Below are positions 37,093 through 46,021 of a stretch of DNA of 64,000 nucleotides, one piece after another. Both the position numbers and the translations under genes were made by a program. The DNA comes from Luteibacter sp. dw_328 (GTDB taxonomy: Bacteria; Pseudomonadota; Gammaproteobacteria; Xanthomonadales; Rhodanobacteraceae): NCBI RefSeq assembly GCF_018449605.1, contig NZ_JAAVUW010000004.1:372001-436000 (forward strand), read 5' to 3'. The notes beneath the pieces are model-generated. The model ran no database searches, was not told the origin of the DNA, and saw nothing but the letters and a program-made list of their open reading frames with translations. The first letter of the stretch is position 1; every line of letters starts with the position of its first letter.

Positions 37093-37208
37093 GGGGGTGT
37101 CCGCTCCATACGCGACGTCTTTCACAGTCATCGAAGCATATATGGTGCCGCGCCTTGCCGCCGACCCCCGGGCGTGTTTACCTATGCCCACAAAGATAGG
37201 GGACCCAA

Positions 37209-38246
37209 ATGGATATCGCCGAACTCCTTGCCTTCTCCGTGAAGAACAAGGCCTCCGACCTGCACCTTTCCGCGGGCCTCCCGCCAATGATCCGCGTCGA
37301 CGGCGACGTGCGCCGGATCAATATCCCGGCCCTGGAGCACAAGCAGGTCCATTCGCTGATCTACGACATCATGTCGGACAAGCAGCGGCGTGACTTCGAA
37401 GAGTTCCTCGAGACCGACTTCTCCTTCGAGATCCCCGGCCTGGCGCGTTTCCGCGTGAACGCCTTCAACCACAACCGTGGCGCGGGCGGCGTGTTCCGTA
37501 CCATTCCCTCGGAAGTGCTCTCCCTGGAAGACCTCGGTGCGCCGAAGATCTTCCGCGAGCTGATCGAGCAGCCGCAGGGCCTGATCCTGGTCACCGGGCC
37601 GACCGGTTCGGGCAAGTCGACCACCCTCGCGGCCATGGTCGACCACATCAACAAGACCGAATACGGCCATCTCCTCACCGTCGAGGACCCGATCGAATTC
37701 GTCCACACCTCGCAGAAGTGCCTGGTGAACCAGCGTGAAGTCCACCGCGATACCCATGGCTTCAACGAAGCCCTGCGTTCCGCACTCCGCGAAGATCCCG
37801 ACTACATCCTGGTCGGCGAGCTTCGCGATCTGGAAACCATCCGCCTGGCCCTGACTGCCGCGGAAACCGGGCATCTGGTGTTCGGCACGCTGCATACCTC
37901 GTCGGCGGCCAAGACCATTGACCGCATCATCGACGTGTTCCCCGCCGGCGAAAAGCCGATGGTCCGCTCGATGCTGTCCGAGTCGCTGCGCGCGGTCATT
38001 TCGCAGTCCCTGCTGAAGAAGGTCGGCGGTGGCCGCATCGCTGCCCACGAGATCATGACTGGCATCCCGGCGATCCGAAACCTCATTCGCGAAGACAAGG
38101 TTGCCCAGATGTACTCGGCGATCCAGACCGGGCAGCAGTACGGCATGCAGACGCTGGACCAGAACCTCCTGGACCTGGTCAAGCGCGGCCTGATCACCCG
38201 TCAGGAAGGGTTGATGTACGCCAAGAACAAGGAAAGCTTCCGTTAA
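37209..38246 (+). CDS. pilT: Type IV pilus retraction ATPase PilT
   Basis: PilT is the hexameric ATPase that drives pilus retraction and twitching. It is 345 aa with an N-terminal PAS-like part, Walker A GPTGSGKST at residues 130-138, an Asp box VEDPIEF, Walker B region LVGELRDLETIRLALTAAET, His box GHLVFGTLHTSSAAKTIDR, and the C-terminal AIRNLIRE motif that marks PilT rather than PilB. Followed by pilU 133 bp downstream, the standard pair. Confidence 0.97.
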   Translation: MDIAELLAFSVKNKASDLHLSAGLPPMIRVDGDVRRINIPALEHKQVHSLIYDIMSDKQRRDFEEFLETDFSFEIPGLARFRVNAFNHNRGAGGVFRTIPSEVLSLEDLGAPKIFRELIEQPQGLILVTGPTGSGKSTTLAAMVDHINKTEYGHLLTVEDPIEFVHTSQKCLVNQREVHRDTHGFNEALRSALREDPDYILVGELRDLETIRLALTAAETGHLVFGTLHTSSAAKTIDRIIDVFPAGEKPMVRSMLSESLRAVISQSLLKKVGGGRIAAHEIMTGIPAIRNLIREDKVAQMYSAIQTGQQYGMQTLDQNLLDLVKRGLITRQEGLMYAKNKESFR

Positions 38247-38379
38247 ACGGGGCGCGGCGGCTGGTCCTGCCTCGTGGCAGGCCGGCCGCAACCGTGAAGG
38301 GCGTCGCTGCAGGGCTCATCGCGGCGGTATATGATCGCCCTAGGGGCGCCGGCCCGGTCCGGCCATGGGGATACACGCG

Positions 38380-39543
38380 ATGAGCGACTTCGATTTCACC
38401 TCTTTCCTGAAGCTGATGGTGCATAAGCAGGCATCCGACCTGTTCATCACCGCCGGTGTCGCGCCGTCCATGAAGGTGCAGGGGCGCATCGTTCCCATCA
38501 CGCAAAGCCCCTTGTCCGCGCAGCAATCGCGCGACATGGTGCTCAATGTGATGACTCCCGCCCAGCGCGAGGAGTTTGAAAAGACCCACGAGTGCCAGTT
38601 CGCTATCAGTGCCTCGGGCGTCGGCCGCTTCCGTGTCTCGTGTTTCTACCAGCGCAACTGCGTCGGCATGGTGCTGCGCCGGATCGAGTCGAAGATCCCG
38701 ACCCCGGAAGAGCTCAACCTCCCGCCGGTGATCAAGCAGCTGGCGATGACCAAGCGAGGCATCATCATCTTCGTCGGCGGTACCGGTACGGGTAAGTCCA
38801 CGTCGCTGGCCTCGATGATCGGCTACCGCAACCAGAATTCCACGGGTCACATCATCACGATCGAAGACCCGATCGAATACGTCCACAAGCACGAAGGCTG
38901 CATCGTCACCCAGCGCGAACTCGGCATCGATACCGACAGCTGGGAGAACGCGCTGAAGAACACCCTGCGCCAGGCGCCGGACGTGATCATGATCGGCGAA
39001 GTGCGTACACGCGAGACCATGGAACACGCGATCAACTTCTCGGAAACCGGCCATCTGTGCCTGTGCACGCTGCATGCGAACAACGCCAACCAGGCGCTCG
39101 ACCGCATCCTGCACTTCTTCCCGGAAGACCGCCGCAGCGCGCTGTTCATGGATCTTTCGCTCAACCTCAAGGGCATCGTGGCCCAGCAGCTCATCCCGAC
39201 GCCGGACGGTAAGGCCCGTCGTGTCGCCGTGGAAGTGCTCCTCGGCACGCCGCTCGCCCAGGACTACATTCGCCAGGGTGAAGTGCACAAGCTCAAGGAG
39301 CTCATGCGCGACTCCAACCAGTTGGGCATGCGCACCTTCGACCAGAGCCTCGTGGAGCTTTACCACGCTGGCGAGATCTCCTACGAAGACGCCCTGCGTC
39401 ACGCCGACAGTTCGAATGAAGTGCGGCTGCGCATCAAGCTCGCCCAGGGTGGCGATGCCCATACGCTCTCGCAGGGTCTGGAAGGCGTCGAGATCGACCA
39501 GGTCAGCGACAAGCAGACCTTCGGCGGCATGTTGTCGCGTTGA
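38380..39543 (+). CDS. pilU: Type IV pilus retraction ATPase PilU
   Basis: PilU is a PilT paralogue that assists retraction force. It is 387 aa from ATG 38380 (38365 is also in frame). Walker A GGTGTGKST at residues 133-141, the IEDPIEYVHKHEGCIVTQRE Asp box, IGEVRTRETMEHAINFSETG and GHLCLCTLHANNANQALDR are all present. A short stem (CCTGCC/GGCAGG) lies in the pilT-pilU gap. Confidence 0.95.
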   Translation: MSDFDFTSFLKLMVHKQASDLFITAGVAPSMKVQGRIVPITQSPLSAQQSRDMVLNVMTPAQREEFEKTHECQFAISASGVGRFRVSCFYQRNCVGMVLRRIESKIPTPEELNLPPVIKQLAMTKRGIIIFVGGTGTGKSTSLASMIGYRNQNSTGHIITIEDPIEYVHKHEGCIVTQRELGIDTDSWENALKNTLRQAPDVIMIGEVRTRETMEHAINFSETGHLCLCTLHANNANQALDRILHFFPEDRRSALFMDLSLNLKGIVAQQLIPTPDGKARRVAVEVLLGTPLAQDYIRQGEVHKLKELMRDSNQLGMRTFDQSLVELYHAGEISYEDALRHADSSNEVRLRIKLAQGGDAHTLSQGLEGVEIDQVSDKQTFGGMLSR

Positions 39544-39632
39544 ACGCGAGAAGGGGAAGCTGATGAGGCCGTTATCGATGGCCTGCATCAGCCCCCTGCC
39601 AGTCACGTCTGAGCGCGGGACTGGCACGACTC

Positions 39633-40010
39633 TCACATACCGGTCGCGTCGTATTTGACGGCGAACGATGGCGTGTTGTCGGATTGCACACTGACGCAAT
39701 AGCGCACTGCACCGACCACATCTGCCGGCCGCGCGATGTAGAACGAGCCCCAGATATCAAAGAAAGACCATGTCTGAGGGCTGTAGCCGGTACGGTCCTG
39801 GCACGAGGTGGAGGAGGCCGCGCCGGCTTTCACGACGATATGGCCGCCGGGATTCGTAAAGCCGGGGCGCACGCGCGCGCCCGACGGGTCTGTGGAGACG
39901 CCGCTTCCCGTAGATCGGTCGCCGGGCTTGATCGCCGGATTGCTGGCCATCGCGGTGGCGCTGATGAGTGCGCTGACAACGGCCAAAGAAAGGAGGGAGG
40001 CTTTCTGCAT
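39633..40010 (-). CDS. Small secreted hypothetical protein
   Basis: A 125 aa protein with a clear signal peptide (residues 1-22, QKASLLSLAVVSALISATAMA) and a short exported part of about 100 residues containing two Cys and a region SFFDIWGSFYIARPADVVGA. No family recognised. The ribosome binding site is weak. It faces the end of pilU and lies alone; the plus-strand frames over it look like shadows. Confidence 0.6.
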   Translation of the reverse strand: MQKASLLSLAVVSALISATAMASNPAIKPGDRSTGSGVSTDPSGARVRPGFTNPGGHIVVKAGAASSTSCQDRTGYSPQTWSFFDIWGSFYIARPADVVGAVRYCVSVQSDNTPSFAVKYDATGM

Positions 40011-40204
40011 GATGTCTGTCCTTGTACAAGATCGCGCGACGTCCGCGCCCGGCTATTAGACGTGAGCGTGCGCGCAGCCGATGTCGCCCCAATGCCCGCC
40101 TCGGCGTCAGCGCGATCTCGCTCTATCCCTAGGCTTTCCCCGACATCGACGCCGCCATCGGGTGCAAGGCGGGCTTATGCAAGCCATCTCCCGCGATCGC
40201 CAAA

Positions 40205-40236
40205 CGAAAAGAGGGCGCCTCGCGGCGCCCTCTCTT
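40205..40236 (-). terminator. Rho-independent terminator of the BON gene
   Basis: Stem GAGGGCGCC / GGCGCCCTC (40211-40219 with 40224-40232), 4-nt loop, with a T-rich tract on the minus strand, directly after the BON-domain gene. Confidence 0.8.
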
Positions 40237-40258
40237 TCACGACCCTAGAAGGCCGCTC

Positions 40259-40624
40259 TTAGTTAGCAGCAGCACCGACCGTCAGGCCGCTGGCGTCGAC
40301 GCTCTTCACGCCCTTCACAGCCTTGGCAATCTTCTCAGCGTTGCTCTTTTCCTTCGCTGTCGTGACCGTACCGGTCAGCGCGACGACGCCTTCGGTCGTG
40401 GTAACCGAGATGTCACTGCCCTTGACGGCCTTCTTCGTGGCGAATTCCGACTTCACCTTGGTGGTGATCCAGGCATCGTCGGTCTTGCCGGCGACCGTCT
40501 GGTTATCGGCCTTCGCAGCGGCGGGGGTGGAGTCCTGAGCATTCACCTGGGCGAACGGGACCGTACCGAGACCGGCGACGAGGGCAGCAGCGAACAGGGC
40601 CTTGCGGAGGTTGGCATGGTTCAT
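40259..40624 (-). CDS. BON-domain periplasmic protein
   Basis: A 121 aa protein with a signal peptide (NHANLRKALFAAALVAGLGT, cleaved near AQVNA|QD) and one BON domain (DDAWITTKVKSEFATKKAVK, then VVALTGTVTTAKEKSNAEKI). BON proteins such as OsmY bind phospholipids and are often stress-induced. ATG 40624 has AAGGAG upstream; the frame runs further up to 40771 but only spurious residues precede. Own terminator downstream. Confidence 0.88.
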   Translation of the reverse strand: MNHANLRKALFAAALVAGLGTVPFAQVNAQDSTPAAAKADNQTVAGKTDDAWITTKVKSEFATKKAVKGSDISVTTTEGVVALTGTVTTAKEKSNAEKIAKAVKGVKSVDASGLTVGAAAN

Positions 40625-40863
40625 GGTGAACTCCTTTTTACGAATCTGTTTATGGGACTGGGGAACGGCGCCACGGGCTGTGGCTGCCTGTCCGGGACCT
40701 ATGGGAACAGCGCGTCCGTGAACGATTTGTGCCCACGCAACAGCTTCGTTCAGCTTTTGCCGAAGACGCACAGAAGGCGCCCAGCCGTCTCCCGCACAAG
40801 CGAAAAAAGGTTCATCGTGGATTGCCGGGGCCTGGGCGCTCGGCTTTCAGGCCGGGCATTCTT

Positions 40864-40926
40864 TCGCACGTCGCACGTCGCAAGTCGCAAGTCGCACGTC
40901 GCACGTCGCACCTCGCACCTCGCGCC
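40864..40926. repeat. Heptamer tandem repeat
   Basis: Nine direct units of 7 bp based on TCGCACG (variants TCGCAAG, TCGCACC, TCGCGCC at the end). No reading frame of known type covers it. It stands just left of the inverted module pair. Confidence 0.85.
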
Positions 40927-40995
40927 TGGCTCGCCTTCGGCCTCGCGGGCTCGGCTTTGCCATCGCTCTCTACACTTGGGCGTTTCGCGGGGAGA

Positions 40996-41515
40996 CCTTG
41001 GTGCCCACCCTCGCGGCTCAGACACGTCCTCCGCGTTCGAGAAGGAAAGGCCGCTCCGCGGCCCCTGTTCTTATTGGCCTACGGCCGCTCCACTTGTGCG
41101 GAACTCGCCTCGAGGGTGGACACCAAGGTCTCTCACGACGATACGGTCAGCGGGAAGGAGAGCCGTTGGGTGGGGCTGGCCGCCAAAGCCGGCTGTCACG
41201 GCAGCCGTGCTGGTACGAACATTCCGGGTTGGTGAGGCCCTTCCTCGCCGCTGCGCCGCCTCGCGCGGACGATCCCGTCCGGCGCCCCGGGATTGACCGT
41301 TTGGCGATGGCGACGAGCCAGTAACCGAAGCGGCGTTGCTTCGTCGGCTCGCCCCACACGAACCTCAGGGATGGGGAGAGTCTTCGGTGCCCACCCTCGA
41401 GGCGAGTTCCGCACAAGTGGAGCGGCCGCAGGCCAAATAAGTATACGGCCGCGCAGCGGCCTTTCCGGTACGAAACGCGGAGGACGTGTCTGAGCAGCGA
41501 GGGTGGGCACCGAAG
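40996..41515. mobile_element. Inverted pair of MITE-like modules
   Basis: Two ~133-bp modules, 40996-41128 and 41382-41515, are inverted copies of each other with few differences. Each has its own terminal inverted repeats of 18-22 bp (CCTTGGTGCCCACCCTCG at the left module, CTTCGGTGCCCACCCTCG at the right). The 253 bp between them holds no convincing gene. No transposase is present, so this is a non-autonomous or purely structural element. Confidence 0.75.
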
Positions 41516-41627
41516 GCTCTGCGCCCCAAGCCGTCACGCAATCGGCGGCGCGCGAGCCGCTAAAAACACGCACTCGCAACGCGAGTGAACCGCCCCCTCC
41601 AGCTTCCCCGGAATTCCGCGAAGAACC

Positions 41628-41657
41628 AAAAAAAAGCGCCCCGTAGGGCGCTTTCGT
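41628..41657 (-). terminator. Rho-independent terminator of the lipoprotein gene
   Basis: Stem AAAGCGCC (41633-41640), loop, GGGCGCTTT, with a T run on the minus strand, 20 bp after the lipoprotein stop. Confidence 0.8.
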
Positions 41658-41675
41658 GACACTTGTTGCGAAGAC

Positions 41676-43424
41676 TTACTTGTATTCAACGGCGCCCGAA
41701 ATGACGAGGCCTTTCTCTTCCATGTGAGCTTCGCCGGCAACCTGGACCACGCGAGTGGCTTGGGCCTTCATCGAGTCGAACTGTGCCTTGGAACGCTGAG
41801 CGGCAGCCGTATCTTCGGCCTGGCTGTCCGGAGCACCATCGGCACCGGCAGCGGTGGTCATCGCGTTGGCGTAGGTCTGTGCCTTCTCCGCCATCACGTC
41901 GACCCAGGCCCGATACATGTCGCCGTTGAGGTGCATGCGGCTGAGCCGGCCGGCATCGCCGGTGCTGGCCATCAGCACTTCGTCGAGCTTGGCGTCCTCG
42001 CCCGGGCCCACGCCGATGGCGATAGCCTGGCCATTCATCGCGGCCCAGCCCGGCATGCCGAGCATGCCGACGATGTTCGCGGGCAGCGGTGCGGGCTTGC
42101 CGTCGCCGGCCAGCTTGAAGTCGCCGCCGAGCACGGCCTGACCCATCGCGAGCAGCCCCGGGGCATTGCGGGTGGCAAGCACGACGCGGCCCGTGATCTG
42201 CGGCATCTGCGCAGCGGATGCCGCCGGCTTGAACGAGTCGATGACGATGCGCACGCCGCGGATGTCACCAAACGGCGGAATGGCCGCCTGCTGCATCGTC
42301 GACCCGAGCTTGGTGAAACTGTCATTCATGTTGGCGAAGGCCGGGCATTCAAACGGCTTCGCGGCGACCGCTTCGGACTGGGCGGTCATGAAGGTACGGA
42401 TCTGTTCGACAGGCAGCGCGAGGCTGACGTCGAACGGTGCCGTCGCGTCCTGACCCAGTCCCGGCAGCTCTACCTTCAGGCCCGAGAAGGCCTTGGTGAT
42501 GTCGTCGGCAAGTGCCACGTCGACGCGCTGTTCCTGGTGGTGGAGGTCGAGCTTGGTGTAGCCGAAGCTGATCGACGGCACGCGGGCGGCGATGCGCGAC
42601 GCTTCTGTCTGGCAGCTTGCCGGAAGCACCGGGGCAGGCTCGCCGGTCTTGGCCGACTGCTGCTTGATGAAGGCAGCGAAGAGCGGATCCTTGCCTGCCG
42701 CGATCAGGGGCAGGAGACGGGTGAGGTCCAGCTGACCGACGGCGTAGTCCTTGTAGCCCTTGTCCTTGGCGAGGTCGGCGAGGCGACCGTCTTCCTGGAG
42801 GCTCTTTTCCGGACGGTCGGCGCCCAGCGCCTGACGGATCATCGGCTGCGCGGCATCGGCCGGCAGCAGCGAGACCACCGCCTGCTTGCCCACCGTGGCG
42901 ATGACCAACTGGATACCGGTGTCGGAGATGGCCACATGACGGTAGGTCTGGCCGCCGGCATCGGCGGTTTCCAGCTTCTTGCCGTAGGCAGTCTCGAGGC
43001 GGCCGACGAAGCCTTCCCAGGCAGCGGGGTCGGCGAGCGAGACACGCGCCACCGGGCTGAGGCCCAGGCCATAGATGGCCGAGCCGGTCTTGATGTCGAG
43101 GCCGAGGTTCTTCAGCGCCGCTTCGGCAGTCTTGCCGTCGAACTCGGCGGCCACTGCCTTCATGAGGTGGGAGCCATCGACGTTGCCCTTGGCTTCCATG
43201 TCCTGGGCCAGTGCCTTCATCTGGGCGACCTGGCCGGGGAGCTCGGTGTTGACCTGGTTGAGCATCGCCTCATAGGCATCGTCGTCCAGCTTGTCGAGGC
43301 TAGCCGCAACGTACGGTGTGTCGGCCGGCACGAAGGCCAGCGGGGCGTCCTTGTCCTTGTGGCCGCAGGCCGCCAGCAGCACGCTGGCGACGCCGAGCGC
43401 GATGAGTCGCTTCGTCGGTCGCAT
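41676..43424 (-). CDS. Large putative lipoprotein, unknown function
   Basis: A 582 aa exported protein from ATG 43424 (43436 is also in frame). The N-terminus is a lipoprotein signal: MRPTKRLIALGVASVLLAAC with the lipobox Cys at residue 20. The rest is a soluble alpha/beta protein without recognised domains; it resembles other long Xanthomonadales lipoproteins of unknown role. It has its own terminator and stands between the repeat zone and pyrB, with no operon partners. Confidence 0.75.
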   Translation of the reverse strand: MRPTKRLIALGVASVLLAACGHKDKDAPLAFVPADTPYVAASLDKLDDDAYEAMLNQVNTELPGQVAQMKALAQDMEAKGNVDGSHLMKAVAAEFDGKTAEAALKNLGLDIKTGSAIYGLGLSPVARVSLADPAAWEGFVGRLETAYGKKLETADAGGQTYRHVAISDTGIQLVIATVGKQAVVSLLPADAAQPMIRQALGADRPEKSLQEDGRLADLAKDKGYKDYAVGQLDLTRLLPLIAAGKDPLFAAFIKQQSAKTGEPAPVLPASCQTEASRIAARVPSISFGYTKLDLHHQEQRVDVALADDITKAFSGLKVELPGLGQDATAPFDVSLALPVEQIRTFMTAQSEAVAAKPFECPAFANMNDSFTKLGSTMQQAAIPPFGDIRGVRIVIDSFKPAASAAQMPQITGRVVLATRNAPGLLAMGQAVLGGDFKLAGDGKPAPLPANIVGMLGMPGWAAMNGQAIAIGVGPGEDAKLDEVLMASTGDAGRLSRMHLNGDMYRAWVDVMAEKAQTYANAMTTAAGADGAPDSQAEDTAAAQRSKAQFDSMKAQATRVVQVAGEAHMEEKGLVISGAVEYK

Positions 43425-43492
43425 TTCGTATCCCATTGTTTGAGTTGTCCCTTGGTCCGGCCATTATGCCGGAAGCCGGGCCCGGCGCGGGA

Positions 43493-44419
43493 TCAGCGTC
43501 CCATGACCTCAGCCAGGACGGCCATGCGCACGAACACCCCATTGCCCACCTGCTCGAGGATGCGCGACTGGGCGCCATCGGCGACCTCGGTGGCGATCTC
43601 GATGCCGCGGTTTATCGGGCCAGGATGCATGACCAGGCAGCCCTTGGCGGCACGGGCGAGCCGTTTCGTGTCGAGGCCGAAGCGCTCGAAGTAGGCGGCT
43701 TCGTCGGGCAGGTCCGTGGAGGCCATGCGTTCTTTCTGAAGTCGCAGCATGATCACGGCGTGGGCGCCTTCGATCGCTTCGTCGAAATCCTCGTGGAGAG
43801 TCACGCCTTCCAGTTCGCCTTCAGCCGGCAGCAGTGAGGACGGACCGACGAGTCGGACATCCTTCGCACCCAGCGCCGTGAAAGCGTGCACATCGGAGCG
43901 GGCGACGCGCGAGTGCCGCACGTCGCCGCAGATCACGATGCGTAGCTTGCGAAAATCCGGGTGATGGTTGCGGATGGTCAGTGCGTCGAGCAGGCCCTGG
44001 GTGGGGTGCGCGCGATTGCCGTCGCCGGCGTTGACCACGGCCACGCCGCTCATCGCGTGCTTGACCAGCGAGTCCGGCGTGCCCGACTCCTTATGCCTCA
44101 CGATGATCGTGTCCAGGTGCATCGCTTCGAGGGTATGCAGCGTGTCGAACAGCTCCTCGCCCTTCGCGGTCGACGAGAAGCCGATGTCGAAGTTGATCAC
44201 GTCGGCACCGAGCCGGCGTGCAGCCAGCTCGAACGACGTGCGCGTGCGCGTGGAGGGTTCGAAGAACAGGTTGAGCACCGTGCGGCCGCCGAGCAGGTCG
44301 AGCTTGCGTGTGCCATGTGCGGTCGCTTCACGCATGCTGCTGGCGCGATCGAGCAGGCGCTCGATGGTTTCGCGCGGCAGGTTCTCGAGGGTGGTCAGGT
44401 GGCGCAGGCGTTGTGACAT
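43493..44419 (-). CDS. pyrB: Aspartate carbamoyltransferase PyrB
   Basis: PyrB catalyses the committed step of pyrimidine synthesis, carbamoyl phosphate plus aspartate. It is 308 aa from ATG 44419. The carbamoyl-phosphate motif FFEPSTRTRTSFELAARRLG and the C-terminal MHPGPINRGIEI signature are intact. The frame is open to 44503 but the added residues are not of the family. It heads toward the lipoprotein and is the downstream gene of a yqgE-ruvX-pyrB cluster, a common arrangement. No pyrI is nearby. Confidence 0.96.
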   Translation of the reverse strand: MSQRLRHLTTLENLPRETIERLLDRASSMREATAHGTRKLDLLGGRTVLNLFFEPSTRTRTSFELAARRLGADVINFDIGFSSTAKGEELFDTLHTLEAMHLDTIIVRHKESGTPDSLVKHAMSGVAVVNAGDGNRAHPTQGLLDALTIRNHHPDFRKLRIVICGDVRHSRVARSDVHAFTALGAKDVRLVGPSSLLPAEGELEGVTLHEDFDEAIEGAHAVIMLRLQKERMASTDLPDEAAYFERFGLDTKRLARAAKGCLVMHPGPINRGIEIATEVADGAQSRILEQVGNGVFVRMAVLAEVMGR

Positions 44420-44453
44420 GACGTCGACGTCCTCAAGGTGGATGGCATCGGTT

Positions 44454-44873
44454 TCAGCATTGTGCGAGGTGCGTTTCGAGAATGACAGCCGCGGCTTCGG
44501 CATCGATCGACTTCACGTCCGATCGCTTGCGCGTGCCGGCCGCACGCGCCGCTGCGAACCGTCGCGCTGCTTCCTGCGAGCTCATGCGTTCGTCGGCAAA
44601 GGCGACCGGCAGGCCATAACGCTCGGTGATGCGCTCGGCGAACCGTCGCGCGGTGCGCGTCATCGGCTGTTCCTTGCCGTCGTTGTCGAGCGGCAGCCCG
44701 ACCACGAGCTCGGTCGGCAACCATTCGCGGCGAAGCGAATCGAGGATTTGCCAATCTGGCTGGCCGTCGCGGACGGGCACGGCGGCAAGCGCGCGCGCGG
44801 TGCCGGTGAGGCGATTACCGACGGCCACGCCGACGATCTTCGTCCCGACGTCGAATCCGAACAGACAGCTCAT
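44454..44873 (-). CDS. ruvX: RuvX/YqgF putative Holliday junction resolvase or RNase
   Basis: A 139 aa YqgF-family protein with the RNase H-like fold. The first acidic motif (LFGFDVGTKIVGVAVG), the second (ELVVGLPLDNDG), the ADERMSSQEAARRF stretch and the last Asp (SIDAEAAAVILE) are in place. Roles in 16S rRNA end processing or Holliday junction resolution are reported for the family. Sits 12 bp from yqgE and 34 bp from pyrB. Confidence 0.94.
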   Translation of the reverse strand: MSCLFGFDVGTKIVGVAVGNRLTGTARALAAVPVRDGQPDWQILDSLRREWLPTELVVGLPLDNDGKEQPMTRTARRFAERITERYGLPVAFADERMSSQEAARRFAAARAAGTRKRSDVKSIDAEAAAVILETHLAQC

Positions 44874-44885
44874 CGCGCCCCGAAC

Positions 44886-45452
44886 TCAGGCGTGACCGGC
44901 ATAGCCGGCGATCTGGGAGGGGTCGGTCACACCCAGCTTGCGCGTGGCGGCGGTCCAGCGTTCGTCGAGCGGCGTATCGAAGATGATGCGTTCGTCGGCG
45001 CGGGTGGTCAGCCATGCGTTGTCCATGACTTCCTGCTCGAGCTGACCGGCTTCCCAGCCGGCATAGCCGAGCGTGACGACGGCACGGCGCGGGCCTTCGC
45101 CCTTGGCCATGGCGACGAGGATGTCGCGCGAGGTCGTGACCGACCAGTCTTCGTTGACGCGGTAGCTGGAGTCCCAGCGTCCCGGCTCACGATGGAGTAC
45201 GAAACCGCGCTCCTGCTGCACGGGACCGCCAATGAGGACCGGGTAGTCCGCGATCTCCGGATCTTCGCAGTCGAGTTTCATCTGCGCGAGCACGTCGCCG
45301 AGACGGTATTCGGAGATCTGATTGATCAGCAGGCCGACCGCGCCGTCCTCGCCATGCTGGCAAAGAAAGGCGACGCCTCTCGCGAACGGAGGTTCGGCCA
45401 GGGAGGGCATCGCAATAAGAAATTGCCCCGCGAAGGTGTTGGCGATCGTCAT
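44886..45452 (-). CDS. yqgE: YqgE/AlgH family protein
   Basis: A 188 aa protein of the DUF179/YqgE family. Conserved stretches include FLIAMPSLAEPPFARGVAFL, LINQISEYRLGDVL, and VLIGGPVQQERGFVLHREPG. Molecular function unknown; the P. aeruginosa homologue is AlgH. It always tends to travel with ruvX, as here. First gene of the minus-strand yqgE-ruvX-pyrB unit. Confidence 0.93.
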   Translation of the reverse strand: MTIANTFAGQFLIAMPSLAEPPFARGVAFLCQHGEDGAVGLLINQISEYRLGDVLAQMKLDCEDPEIADYPVLIGGPVQQERGFVLHREPGRWDSSYRVNEDWSVTTSRDILVAMAKGEGPRRAVVTLGYAGWEAGQLEQEVMDNAWLTTRADERIIFDTPLDERWTAATRKLGVTDPSQIAGYAGHA

Positions 45453-45544
45453 GGCCTCATTGTAGCCACTACGAACATGACTCGTGCGCGAATATTCAGC
45501 GCCATTCGGCTAGGTTGGGGCCCTGCACGAAAGGAGTCTGCTTC

Positions 45545-45868
45545 ATGGGAAAGACGATGTTTACAAAGGTATTTGTCCTGCTCGCAGGAGGCTCGGTCGC
45601 GTTTGGCGCACTGGCGTCGTCGCCGGCAGCCTGGAAGGACTATGACCAGCGGCTGACGAAGGCCTGCGTCGCCGCGAGTGGCCTGAAGGATGTCAAGCCT
45701 GTCGGCGGCCCGATCCAGTACGACGACCGCGTACCGGTCACGGCGCTGTTCCTGGCCGGGCGTTATCCGCAGAAGCACATGAATAACCGGCCCGGGCGCG
45801 AGTTGTGTGTTTGGGACCGCAAGGCGGAGAAGGCTTATGTCAGCGAGGCGGATCAGCTGTTGAAATAG
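45545..45868 (+). CDS. Small exported hypothetical protein
   Basis: A 107 aa protein from ATG 45545, with AAGGAG at 45531-45536. The signal peptide is GKTMFTKVFVLLAGGSVAFG (cleavage near LASS). The mature part has two Cys and ends KAYVSEADQLLK. No family recognised. Divergent from yqgE; the first ~10 residues in the longer frame lie before the ribosome binding site, so ATG 45545 is preferred. Confidence 0.7.
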   Translation: MGKTMFTKVFVLLAGGSVAFGALASSPAAWKDYDQRLTKACVAASGLKDVKPVGGPIQYDDRVPVTALFLAGRYPQKHMNNRPGRELCVWDRKAEKAYVSEADQLLK

Positions 45869-45958
45869 GACATGGGCGAGCCGCCTCAGCGGCGAAAAGC
45901 CAACGGAGCGGGATAGCCGGAAGACTCATCCGAGGCTTGGCTGGCCCGCTGCTGCGGG

Positions 45959-45982
45959 ATCGCCGATGAATCGGCTCCTGCA
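45959..45982 (-). repeat. REP-like repeat
   Basis: Copy ATCGCCGATGAATCGGCTCC followed by TGCA in the gap between the small exported protein gene and the tonB-like gene; a degenerate half copy lies near 45879-45896. Confidence 0.72.
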
Positions 45983-46021
45983 ACGGCCGGCATGACCTTC
46001 ACCCTCGTCAGGCTGCGGCGG

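Noticed and set aside
40864-40926. CRISPR array
   Set aside because: Units are contiguous heptamers with no spacers and no cas genes are present.
40729-41324. Plus-strand ORFs across the module pair
   Set aside because: They translate repeats and inverted copies, with no start signals or recognised product.
41724-43694. 656-codon plus-strand ORF opposite the lipoprotein gene
   Set aside because: The minus-strand frame has a lipobox, signal peptide and terminator; the plus frame has none.
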